From Porphyra umbilicalis (lineage: Eukaryota > Rhodophyta > Bangiophyceae > Bangiales > Bangiaceae), in assembly GCA_002049455.2 (NCBI GenBank), contig KV918763.1, forward strand, positions 62,001-126,000: a DNA stretch of 64,000 nucleotides. The letters run 5' to 3'. Positions 45,621-55,497 of the stretch are shown in pieces. Under the pieces are notes generated by a model that saw only the letters and a list, made by a program, of their open reading frames with translations, did not search any database and was not told where the DNA came from. The position numbers and the translations under genes were made by a program. Numbering within the stretch: the stretch's first letter is position 1; each line of letters opens with the position of its first letter.

Positions 45621-46459
45621 TACCCGGCCATCAGCGGTTGACGGTAGGGTTGTTAGAGGTCATGTTGCGGTGCGCAACTCGTCACTGTGGGCGCGGAGGC
45701 CAGTATGGTGTGTCACCATGCACCACTTCCACGGGGCAGGAGGATGGGTTGCTCCTTTCAATATTTCCGCTTGAGGTTTTGAGGGTGTTTGTGTGTAGGG
45801 CTCGACTGTATGTACGACATGGCGGTAATTATCAATTTCCATCGTGCTGCTCGTTTGTAGGAGACACTATGTCACTTCGCATGAAAAATGATGGGAGGAC
45901 GGGGAAATGAATAGCTGTGTTGTCCAGAGAAGACGGATGGGGTGCCACTGAAACGGGTTTTTTGATACGCTCTATCCCGACTGCAGTGGACGGGAAAATC
46001 GAGTCGGTATCTGTTCCCCAGCTGCGAAAAAAGAGAGGATCAAGCTGTACTCCTGTCGAAAGGGACCGCAGCCTCTCGCCTGGCGGCTGCAATTGTTACG
46101 TCTTCGTGTGGCTTTAAGACGACTACCGCAGCCGCAAGGTGAGACACTTGCGCCATATAGAAGAATGCAAGGGCGCGTAGGTGATCGCGAGTGGCCGCCC
46201 AGGCTGCTGACACGGAACGTACACGGCAACCCTCATTGAAAGAAATGCGGCCACGTAATTGAATATACGAAAACATATGAAGTAGAGTACCATCTCGAAA
46301 ACAGGCCCATCATCCAGCAGCTGCTATCAGCCCTGCACTTTCGCTGACGCCGCCTCTTAGCGCATATGCCCGTTTGTACAGTTGCATTTTCCTTGATGTC
46401 CTGGCGCTATACCACCGACAATCTACAACCACCTTCCCCCCGTTGTCTCAGGAGCCCCA
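45621..46459. other. No gene seen
   Basis: Short frames only. 46.15-46.35 kb is comparatively AT-rich. Confidence 0.4.
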
Positions 46460-47164
46460 ATGACACGGTTTTTAGCATCAAAGCCGTCCGCAAGCGCGCT
46501 TCCGCTCAAGCGGGCACGGCGCAACTGCCTTGCGATTTTTTTAAGCGTCGGATACGGGGCCGGGTCTGCCGCCAGGGCCTGTGGTAGGCAGCCTCGCTAT
46601 TATTCTACCGGTGAATCCGGTTTCATGGGCCCCACTCTTGATTCTGCTGGCGCGAGCCGCAATGGTGAGGCAGATGGCGCGGCAGGTGACCATCGCATCA
46701 TTAATGGCGGTGACCGGGTCGAAGCTGAAGATGGTGGAGATAACGTTCCTGTCAACGACGTGGGCTCGCGAGAAGTAAGCAGCGGCTACGAGACCAGCGC
46801 AAGTTCGAAGTCGGACACGCCATTCTACGTCGGCTGGTCAGACAAAGAGGACGATTCAACTGTTGCGCACCGTCTAAGACTGTGTTGCGCGTCGTCGCCT
46901 GTAAGAGCGCCAGCAAGTGCTGCCATGAGGAGCGGCGACAGAGGGTGTAGCACTCGCGAAACTCCCGAAAGATCCCCGACTTCTACGTTTCCTGTACCTC
47001 CTGGAGCATCCGACGCTCCCTCTGCGTCGGCAATGCGAGTGGCGTTGACGGGGCTGGTTGAGTGGGCGGTGTTTCCGTCTGAGAAACTCCACGCCTACCT
47101 CCTTCTGCATGCTCAGTGCTGTGTGAGCAACAAAGGTTTCGACATTGCGCGAGCAAGGTACTAA
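46460..47164 (+). CDS. Unassigned protein with low-complexity middle
   Basis: An ATG-initiated frame of 234 codons. The N-terminus is basic. Residues 55-155 are Gly/Asp/Ser/Thr-rich and likely disordered. The last 50 residues are ordered (ALTGLVEWAVFPSEKLHAYL, then LHAQCCVSNKGFDIAR). Coding-like sequence continues beyond the stop in the neighbouring frame and then again in this frame, so the protein was probably longer. No family is recognised. It lies on the same strand as, and 0.85 kb downstream of, the 44869 gene and could be its continuation. Confidence 0.4.
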   Translation: MTRFLASKPSASALPLKRARRNCLAIFLSVGYGAGSAARACGRQPRYYSTGESGFMGPTLDSAGASRNGEADGAAGDHRIINGGDRVEAEDGGDNVPVNDVGSREVSSGYETSASSKSDTPFYVGWSDKEDDSTVAHRLRLCCASSPVRAPASAAMRSGDRGCSTRETPERSPTSTFPVPPGASDAPSASAMRVALTGLVEWAVFPSEKLHAYLLLHAQCCVSNKGFDIARARY

Positions 47165-47790
47165 TTTTGCTGTCCGACGAGCTTTCTGCCCTCATTGACG
47201 GTTTTGCGCTGCTCCACCGTTCCCTCAATTCGATCTGCGTGGTTTTTGGCACCCGTGTCAATGGACATGCCCGACCGCGACCGTGGCCACATAAATCTGT
47301 TGGCAGTCCTACCTAGTACTCAGGTGGTGCGTAACTTTGATTCTCAAGACACCTACGAGCTCTTCTCGTCGCTGGACGACAGGCCGACGACCGGTCCACG
47401 TATGGTGGACGAGCTTGTTGACTCACCGTTCTTCCTCGAGCGCGACGAGGCCCTCACGGGTCCAGTGTTACTCCCCAACTTTACGCTGCTTATGTAAACG
47501 TATTGTCACGGTGCTTTGGTGGACATGCAGCTCAAGGAAGACTCGTTCATCTAGGAGCTCGTCATCGGCGTTCGCTGCTTTGCACCGTCCTCGGCGGGAC
47601 TAGAAGGGGACGGGGAGGTCCATGCGAGAAATTTCCTCGCCACACTTTGGCGCCGCAGCGGACTGCCACTGTTGAGCGCGGGAGCAGGTGCCCGAGCCGA
47701 CGTCGACGAGCAGCAGATGCGGGAGGTGTTATCGTGGCGGTAGCTGGCGGCGGCTGCCGAGTCATGCCGGCCGAGCCGCAGCTGTAGCAG
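47165..47790 (+). pseudogene. Downstream coding remnant
   Basis: Ordered segments appear in succession: LLSDELSALIDGFALLHRSL in one frame, then MPDRDRGHINLLAVLPSTQV, DTYELFSSLDD and PFFLERDEALTGPVLLPNFT in another, followed by further in-frame pieces (GALVDMQLKEDSF, ELVIGVRCFAP, ARNFLATLWRRSGLPLL) separated by stops at 47495-47497, about 47.55 kb and about 47.74 kb. It is most likely the decayed 3' half of the gene that starts at 46460. No domain is recognised. Confidence 0.4.
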
Positions 47791-48846
47791 GTTGGTGAGC
47801 TGCATGTATGCCGTTGGGGTCTGCGCGAAGGCCCTTTCTTTTGCTGGCGGCAGCGAGAGGAGCCTCGGCGAGTTGTCAAGCGGTTGGTGATATGCAGCAG
47901 GGCGCCACAGCAGCACTGTCCGCGGCTCACGCGACCGCTAAGGCTGCTTTGTTCAGATGGCATTCCCGTCATTCGTGTGTGCATCTGCTGTTACTCGGAT
48001 GACTTTGTGTCCCGCCTGCACTAAGCCGCCTCGCTGGGCGGCGTCTTCATGTCGTACGCTTTATGGCCATTTGCAACGTGCACTCGCAGGCACGCGGTGC
48101 GTAATATTGCAGTCACGCCCCCTGGCGTCGACTCAGACGAGGTGCTTGTTTCATTGAGTCCGACCTGGTGGTGGTTGCCATGGAGGGCTGGGTTGTATGT
48201 GACCCAAGCGGCAATCGCGCGCGCGCGCTTGCGGACATTTCCTATCATGTCGGCGATGACGTCCAAGAGGCCAAGAATTGTGGCTTGATGGGACGCGCTG
48301 CGCTGACGCCATGCACCCTGTGTACGTACAGGGCGAGTGGGGTCATCGGTAGCAGCTATGGGAAGCCCGGCTCATCTGCTAATGTCTCGTTGATGCGCAC
48401 AACATCGCGGTCTCGGGCCGGAGCGCTCGCTGCCCGCGTTGCCGGTGCCGTCTCAACCCCATGTCAGGAGCCGGATAGCGAGCAGTCGAACTAAACAATC
48501 ATTCACTGCTGCTCGCATCGCAATTGCCATTGTTTAAGTTTTCACTGACAAGCAGTGGGGAACAGCGAAGGGAATAACAGAGAAAACATGTGGCCCAGAA
48601 AATTGTCTACTTTGGACGCTCCAGCTACGCCGGCCGCGAGCAACCGGCGAGCTCTTCATGGTTCTTTTTATCTCTGTTTAGGTTTTGCGATGTGCTTTCT
48701 CTCGGGGTGGGGTAAAAGTGCCAGCAGGAGGGTGTGGCGTACAGTAAATCATGCAAATGTGCAGAAGGACTGCAACTTGCAAATGTAACCGGCAGACCAT
48801 ACGCTGCCATCCTCGTGCTCTCCCCGAAAATATCTTACGCTCACTA
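47791..48846. other. No gene seen
   Basis: Weak plus-strand frames (for example 48.05-48.29 kb) have no recognisable content and are interrupted often. Confidence 0.35.
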
Positions 48847-49768
48847 TCACAGGTCATCGACATCATCATCACTGTCCTCGTCGAGCATGGCATCGACAGG
48901 CACCTCAGGCCCCGACCCCATGTATTGGAAAGCAGAGTCCAACTCAACGCCAGCGAGCGTCTGGATGACAACGATCATCCGGGTACGCGTGCCCGCTCTT
49001 GGAATCAGGACTCCCCTGCAGCATGGGCCCGTGGCCGCTTCAGAGGCCGTTTCGGCGTCAACAGCACTGCGCCATGCAACGCGCCCAGCTACACCGATTG
49101 GCCGAAAGCACTCGACCACCGCCATAACGACGTCCGCCTCGAAGTCGTGGGCGTGGCGGACGAGAGCTTCAAGCATCTCATCGGCAAGCTGAAACAGGCA
49201 AAACGAGCGGGAACCCTTGCGCATTCCGGCAGGTGCATGCTGCGGGTAGGTCGATGGATGCTCGTCGTTCCGCCAACGCTTTTGCACGACGAATCTGCGG
49301 CATCGAAATGGCACGCCCAAAAGCCACGCGGACGTCGTCCAGCGGGCACTGCACAAGCGGCGCTCCGCTTGGCGCGGAAGACAAGCCAGAAAGAACATGC
49401 AGCTTAATTGCCGCGATGCCCCAGTCGGCGGTCCCATGCACTTCTGCGGCGGGCGGATAGCGCACAATATCGACTTCAAACTCCTCCTTTACTGCCTTTG
49501 CAACTTCTGTAACGATGGAGGCCTTGAGGGAGTCAACAGCACTTGTACGAGCGGTCTTGACCATCTCTGACACGTACTTCTTCAAAGTCTCAGCAATCTC
49601 GGTCATGTCGGGGTCCCCGCCACGCTGCATTGCGGGAACCATGGCCTTGACCATGTCTGCAGCGTCAGCAGCCAAGAAGTGACGCGCCCGCTGCAAGGGG
49701 CGCTCATTGGTGGCTTCAGGTCGGGAGCTGACGTCACGGCGCCGACCACTGCGACCATTAGGAGACAT
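48847..49768 (-). CDS. Unassigned protein with acidic C-terminus (one frame change)
   Basis: ATG at 49766-49768. About 165 codons: a basic start (MSPNGRSGRRRDVSS), then amphipathic helices (AADMVKAMVPAMQRGGD, ETLKKYVSEMVKTARTS, SIVTEVAKAVKEEFEVDIV) and an ordered part (DWGIAAIKLHVLSGL, DDVRVAFGRAISMPQ). From about 49.3 kb the next frame continues with equal quality (LADEMLEALVRHAHDFEADV, TRTRMIVVIQTLAGVELD) and ends in DEDSDDDVDDL at 48847. The two frames overlap between 49178 and 49479, so one base gained or lost near 49.3 kb, or a sequencing error, would explain it. It would be about 307 residues and is probably nuclear, judging only by composition. No family is recognised. Confidence 0.5.
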
Positions 49769-52034
49769 GCCAACGAAAGGGCCGGGTAGGAAGATCAGGC
49801 TGCGGGATCGTGAAGGAGCGGGAGATAGTAGGCCCCGGTACACAAGCGGACAACGAGTAAAAAGCTGCTCATGATCGTGTACACCGGGAACGATAGTGAG
49901 GCGGCAGACGAGTGGAATGAGAGAGCTTCTATGTCCGTCAATATATACGATGGTCAGTGTGACTCTCCACGGATGATTCTGCAAGAGACAGGGGGGCCAA
50001 TGACGCCAAATTCGGCTGGGCGAAGAAACCGCCTGACCACATTGAGGCAGCCACAAAGGGCATCGCAGGATGTACCATGCGCACGTGTGCGCCTTCCAAT
50101 GGAGGCAGGGGTGGCCTCTGTTTGACAAAGTGGTGGAAGGACATCCGCGGAGACAGTGTGGCGGACGTAACGACATGCTGCTCGGTGCAACACAAGGCAG
50201 CACCATCGCATTGCCGGCGCATTCCAAAAACACGAGCAGCAGCTACAGTCTCTTGACTGGACGCCATCAAGATGTGCGAGCCACTATGTAAGCTGGCCTC
50301 CGGTGTTTTGGGGGGGCAGCGTGACGACTGTAGTGAGAATACAACGGAATCCCCTTTCGGAGTAACGCCACAACTTTCAGCTACGTAGTACAGTTTCTTA
50401 CAGCTTCTTGTTCTCGCTCTCGGTTGTTTAAGGCAACACACAAGTGAATGACCTGGAGTGTCCTGGCATCTTCGGCATGACCAGCTCGTTCACAGCGAGA
50501 GTTCATTCGAGTGGTGGGCAGAGGAAGCTCAAAGGCAGCCAATGCAACGTCTGATGGCCAGTTGACTAAACTTCGTCGCCATCAACGCTGCTGACCGATA
50601 ACATTTGTGCACGTCACATGTCAATTTTGGAAAGAGTCCTGGTGACAGGAGCTAGAGATTGAAGCGTCTCGGAAAGAGGCTCTCTTGTACAGCTAAGTTC
50701 TGGAGAGCCTTGTTGTCGACTACGAGAGGTCTCAGTAACTGCTGCTTGGCTGGCAGGGCTACTGGGGCATTGAGGTTGCGGCCAGCCCGTACTCGGCACG
50801 CCGGGACCTCAACCGGGACCTCCTTGCTCGACGAAGGGGACGGAATGGGCGGCGGTGAGATCTGTCTTCTTTTTCCTGGGCGTCGGTTGCCGCTTTTCTG
50901 CGCAGCGGCAGCATTTGCCGCGCGGGTGCCCCCACCCGTAGCCTCATGACCTATTCGGGAGCTGCAACCGGCGGCGGCATTTGCATCCGCCGGCGAGAGC
51001 GACCCCCATGATCAGCCGACGGTAGACTTTTTGTGACACAACCTGGTCGGATTCTGGGACTGGGCGTGACAGAGGGGGTGACGTGTCAAGAGGGTCATTG
51101 GTGGCGGTCTATCAGCTTGACGTATGTTGGTGTTTGGACATTGCATCTGACACGGGCGGACGGCGCGGTGTCGCCATCGGTGGGATTTTCGCTATGGAGG
51201 CTCACGAGTGCACTGCGTCAGTACGAAAGGAAGAGCGTGTTGGTCCGCGACCTTCTCCGTGTGTTGCTTGGACGTGGCTATGAGACCTGTGTCGGTATTG
51301 ATGGGTGTGCAGGAGAAGGCCGTTTGCGGTCAGCGCGGAAGACGCGGATGCATGAGCTGCACCAGTGAGGACGACGGGCGTACACTATTTCTTTCGCTAC
51401 CACTGAGTCAAGCACTGTACATGAGGCTTCAAATCTGACTCATGCAGCGAATTGGTCGTTATCGGCTTCAGTTGCGCATTTTGCTTGTGTCGTGTGCTTT
51501 GTCTTCGAATGCTCGATTTGCTCCGTCGGTTCTCGCTTTTCAGACAAGGTATAGGTCAACCGTGCGTTGGTTCATCTCGGAGTATGATGGTGCACCGCTG
51601 GCTTGTCATGGAGAACAGATATGGGGACATCTAAAGGGGGTTTGCTGTCGCGATGACGAGTGACGGCCTTGCCTTGAGGGCCGTGTGCTTACCGCGCCGA
51701 GGTTGGGGGCAGCATGATTCCTCTGTGTCTGCGAAGTGGGATACACAGGCAACGGACCCTTTCAACGAGTTATGCTATTGTTACGTGTGCTGTCTACCAT
51801 GCCTTCGGCTCCACGTGCATCTCCTCTTGTTTGGTTGGATGTTCTCATCGTCTTTTGGCGGGCTACGTGTCCAAGAGAAAGTTGCACCACATCGTTTCCG
51901 TGTCTCTATTTGTGCCCGGAGTCGATCGGCGTTGGCGTCGATGCGTGTGTGCTCGACGTCCTCCTAGACCGAGCGACGGTGTACAACAGTTTTAGGCTGC
52001 TATCCTCAGCACATGTCTTTGTAGCGCCTCTGGC
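49769..52034. other. No convincing gene
   Basis: Frames such as 50659-50949, 51033-51368 and 51653-51967 (plus) show no recognisable motif and conflict with one another. There is a short G run near 50310. I see no repeats. Confidence 0.35.
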
Positions 52035-52556
52035 ATGGCGGTACGAATAAATGGAGAGCATCTTCGAGGTTTTCTTTCTCAAAAACCGATATATACCCTC
52101 TGTTCTTTTTGTCTGAAGGTCATCGCGAACATATCCGTGTTGCCTCTGTCCACATTATTCGTGGACCGCTCCTGTCGGTCAGTTCTCGCTGCCGAAAGAA
52201 ACACTGAAAACATAGTAGCCCTCAATATTCACCACAAAATGATCGGGAATGTGTCCCTGCAAGCCCAACAAACGACTTCTGTGGACAGGCATCTTGGAAC
52301 ACTGTTGGTGACGATAATTGATGCATCTTATTCTATCTGCAAATCATGGCAGCCAGAGTCTTCTCACATTGACTCGATGGGCTCGCTTGACATCGATACG
52401 GTGTCTGTTTCTGCAAGAAGTATCAATATGCTGCAAATCGGTGAACTGTTTACCCTGTTTCTGATAGTGTCCTGTCAAAACATGGTTAGTGCCTATACAA
52501 AGTGGTCGCTCGGCAGAAATTTTGCGTTCCTGTGTAGGTGTGCGGAGCGCGAATGA
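52035..52556 (+). CDS. Hypothetical ORF
   Basis: An ATG-initiated frame of 173 codons in comparatively AT-rich sequence, where such a length is less likely by chance than in the GC-rich parts. Composition is rich in Ser, Ile and Leu, with possible amphipathic helices, and there is no known domain. It could still be spurious. Confidence 0.2.
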   Translation: MAVRINGEHLRGFLSQKPIYTLCSFCLKVIANISVLPLSTLFVDRSCRSVLAAERNTENIVALNIHHKMIGNVSLQAQQTTSVDRHLGTLLVTIIDASYSICKSWQPESSHIDSMGSLDIDTVSVSARSINMLQIGELFTLFLIVSCQNMVSAYTKWSLGRNFAFLCRCAERE

Positions 52557-52936
52557 GTGGCGAGCTTGGGGCGTGGAGGGAGGCGGTTCTCACCGGCAGA
52601 TCTCTTCGGAGAGCAAGGCGCTGTCGCGTCATCGGCTGTAGTCCTTGACAAGGCCGATCTCGCCATGGGCGTCGCGCTCCCTGGAATACATTGACCAGTT
52701 CAGCACCGCTCACAAGATGGACAATAAATTCCAAGTTGATCATCGATTTGGCGAGCAAACAATTGCGCAGCGTGGCTGCGTTTCTGCATGGCAAGGTGAT
52801 CCTTTGGTGCGTTCGTCTCATCATCCCAGTAGCCCCCGATGGCGACTTTGTGGCGACACACGCTGTTTGGGTGTCGCCACGAAGTCGCCAAGAAGTATCC
52901 ACCAAACGCTGGCGGGCAAAACCGCCTACCATGAGC
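52557..52936. other. Sequence replacing the 3' part of a chromovirus LTR
   Basis: It borders the truncated LTR of copy 2. It contains a short inverted repeat of GCGACTTcGTGGCGACAC and its complement (52.84-52.90 kb). A minus frame here (52486-52971) is unrecognised. Confidence 0.35.
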
Positions 52937-53118
52937 GCCAGCAGACAGATAAGACAGGCAAGCAAACGCACAAAAAAAAGAACAATAAGGAAGTAACCCC
53001 CCCAAGGTCACGCCATAGACTAATTCGCACAGTACGTGGGCTTCAGCCAGTCAAGGGGGCTACCGGTGGCAATTTGCCAATGGCGGACAAAGAAATGCTA
53101 CCTACCTCCTCCGCGACA
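52937..53118 (-). repeat. Partial 3' LTR of chromovirus copy 2
   Basis: On the minus strand it begins TGTCGC and matches the first 180 bp or so of the copy 1 LTRs (GTAGCCCCCTTGAC, TTGCTTGCCTGTCTTATCTG), then departs. Confidence 0.75.
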
Positions 53119-54712
53119 TTCGAAACGTCCCGGTGAGATCCAAGGACGGTGACGCCCAATTGGGTGGTCGCGGACTCTCCCAGGCCCGCGCGGGCGTGAC
53201 TGCCCGGGCGGTGGGAGTCGTGGAGTGGCGCCGATCCGTCCCGATAGGGGAGAGGTGGCGGTTTGTCGGCGTCGGCCGCAACCTTCCGACCACGCACGCG
53301 CGGGCGTGCGTGGCGAGCAGCTTGCGCTGCGAATCGGATCGTCGCTTACGCGTACGCACTCCCGCGCAGGCGGTTCGACGCGTGTGCGTGCGTGAGTGCG
53401 GGCGCGGGTGCCGGGTTAAGACCCGTGGTCGCGGCGGCGCGTCGAGCAGCACGTACTGGGGCCACGGTCGTCGGCGCCGTGTGGCGCCAGCTTCTGCGGG
53501 GTTTTGCTACCCCGACGAACAGGCGAGAGCCGTAACGCGGTCCCGTGGTGACGAGGGGGTGGACACCCTGCGTCCGATTCACACCGTGCATTACACGGGT
53601 AGGCGGCGATTGTCGGCACGGGGCTTCCCCGTGTCATCGTGCTCGCGCACAGATTGAAGCCTAACGGCATTGCTTGAGAAGGGTCGCGTCACCGTGTGGT
53701 GGGCAACCGCAAGGTTGGGTGGAGAAGAGGTGGGTGCGAGCGGGGTAACCAAGAGAAGGCGCGTGCCCGGTGGTGGCGACGGCGGCTCGTTTGGCGCTGC
53801 AGGCGGCGCGCACAGCGGCTTTGCGCAAGGGTGGCGCGGGCGGCACGCTTGGCGGCGACGCAGAGTGGCGGCAAGGGCGGCAAGGACGGCGCCGCGGGCG
53901 GCCAGGACGGCGCCGCGGGCGGCACGCCCGGCAGCTAAGTGACGTCTGCGTCCGCAACCGCACTTGTGCGCACACCCGGCGTACTCACGCGCGGTATGAG
54001 GCCCTGCTGGGCTTCGTAGACGTGTTGGCCGAGCCCGAGACGCCCAGCCATGCTGGTGACCGCGTGGCCGAGGTCCATGGGGAATCGTTCTTCGGGAACC
54101 AGGGGCCACAGCGCCGAATCTACGAGGCCATGGCGTTTTGCAACGACATTGTTCGTTACCAAGTGCCTTCGCACCCATTCCGCCGCTTGGTTCACGCCAA
54201 CGCTCTGTTGCTCCCTCTGGTATTAATAACGTTGGTTCAATTACCAGTATATTGGGACTGACCGTAGCCAAGCAATACAGCAAATTCTATCGCCGGCGGC
54301 AAGGTCGGCAAGGTCGGCATGGTCGGCGACGCGGGCGGCGCGCCCGGCGGCATGTCGCCAGGGCGGCAAGGACGGCCAGACCGGCGGTGCGGGCGGCGCG
54401 CCCGGTGGCAATGTGCAAGGGCGGCAACGCCGGCGACGCGGGCGGCGCGCCCGCTGGCTGAGCGCATGGGCGGAAACGCCGGTGACGCGGGCGATTGGCC
54501 TGTCGGGAAGGCTCAAGGGCTGCAAAGCTGGCGACGCAAGGGCGGCGCGCCCGGCGCAATGCACAAAAGCGGCAAGGCTGGCGAACTGGGCGGCACGCTT
54601 GGCGGCGAGACGCAAGGGCGGCCAGACCGGTGACGCGGGCGGCGCGCCCGGTAGCGAAGCGCAAGGGTAGCAAATCCGGCGGCAAGGGCTGTCACACAGG
54701 GTACCCACCATC
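53119..54712. other. Rearranged 3' region of chromovirus copy 2
   Basis: It contains one unit of the 165-bp repeat known from copy 1 (about 53.42-53.56 kb), two GC-rich GGCGGCAAGG-type arrays (53.76-53.94 and 54.29-54.68 kb) and a second copy of the antisense-ORF segment (53.94-54.21 kb, with HARYEALLGF). That segment stops abruptly at an LTR end. Confidence 0.55.
54218..54295 (-). repeat. LTR 3'-end fragment inside chromovirus copy 2
   Basis: On the minus strand it reads GCTTGGCTACGGTCAGTCCC through AACGTTATTAATACCA, matching 10645-10702 of the copy 1 LTR. It has antisense-region sequence on one side and a GC-rich array on the other, so it marks a recombination or nested-copy junction. Confidence 0.75.
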
Positions 54713-55155
54713 ATGGTCGACCCCACCGCTCTGGCGGAGGATGGCTGCAACGCGAACGGCGATGCGCGTGTGGCTCACGCCGCTGCGAGCGAGGGATACG
54801 AGTGGATCGCTCCACGGACCCGAAGAGGTTTCGCCAGTTCCAGTCTTGCGGCTTGTACTAAACGCACATGGACCCTGTCGAGGTGGTCGACGGGATATCG
54901 GCCATCGCCGACCAAATTCCTTACGACGCTTGCGTCAGCAACCACGCTCACGCGCATACCCGGCGTATTCACGCGCGGTACGAGGCCTTGCCGGGCTCTG
55001 CGGACGTGTTGGCCGAGCCCGCAATACCCAACCATGTTGGTGACCACGTGGCTGAGGTCCATGGGGACCCGTTCTTCGGGAACCAAGGGCATCAACGCCG
55101 TGTCGACGAGGTCACGTCGTTTCGCAATAAAGTCGCTCGCTACCAGGTGCCTTAG
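54713..55155 (+). pseudogene. Antisense ORF of chromovirus copy 2 (broken)
   Basis: Opposed to the gag-pol of copy 2. It starts at an ATG (MVDPTALAEDGCNANGDARV), comparable with the start of the copy 1 antisense ORF (MADQAAMAVDGGNPNGEARV), and contains the same HTRRIHARYEALPG and AEVHGDPFFGNQG blocks. It is broken at least once and is shorter than in copy 1. The shared start and strand show that the antisense ORF is a family feature. Confidence 0.6.
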
Positions 55156-55497
55156 CACCGGTTCCACCGCTTCGTTGGTGTTTGTCGTTTGACATGACGT
55201 TGTCCACTTCTCAGTTTCCTGTTATTCATCGTAGCGACGAAGGAAGTGGCAGGCCTGCATTGCCCATGCTGTGGAATTCGCATCCTTCACATCTGTTGAT
55301 AAACTTACTTGGTACTCGAAACATACGCGTATGGCGGCAGCGTACCAACTTGTGTTGATCCAATGTGGGATGACCACAGTTGCTTCCGCGGTGGTTGTCA
55401 CCAGGCGTCGAAGGCTCGAATCCAAGTGCTGTACCAGGGGTACAAGAAACCCGCTGGGTAGCACTGGCACAGACGGATTGGCTCCGAGCAGTGTCGC

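Noticed and set aside
41313-52556. Polinton or giant-virus insertion
   Set aside because: No DNA polymerase, integrase, ATPase or capsid-like segment was recognised. Only the compositional shift and unknown ORFs support the idea.
55390-55450. tRNA-like GGCTCGAATCC motif
   Set aside because: No acceptor stem or anticodon arm could be formed around it, and it lies in chromovirus 3' sequence shared with copy 1.
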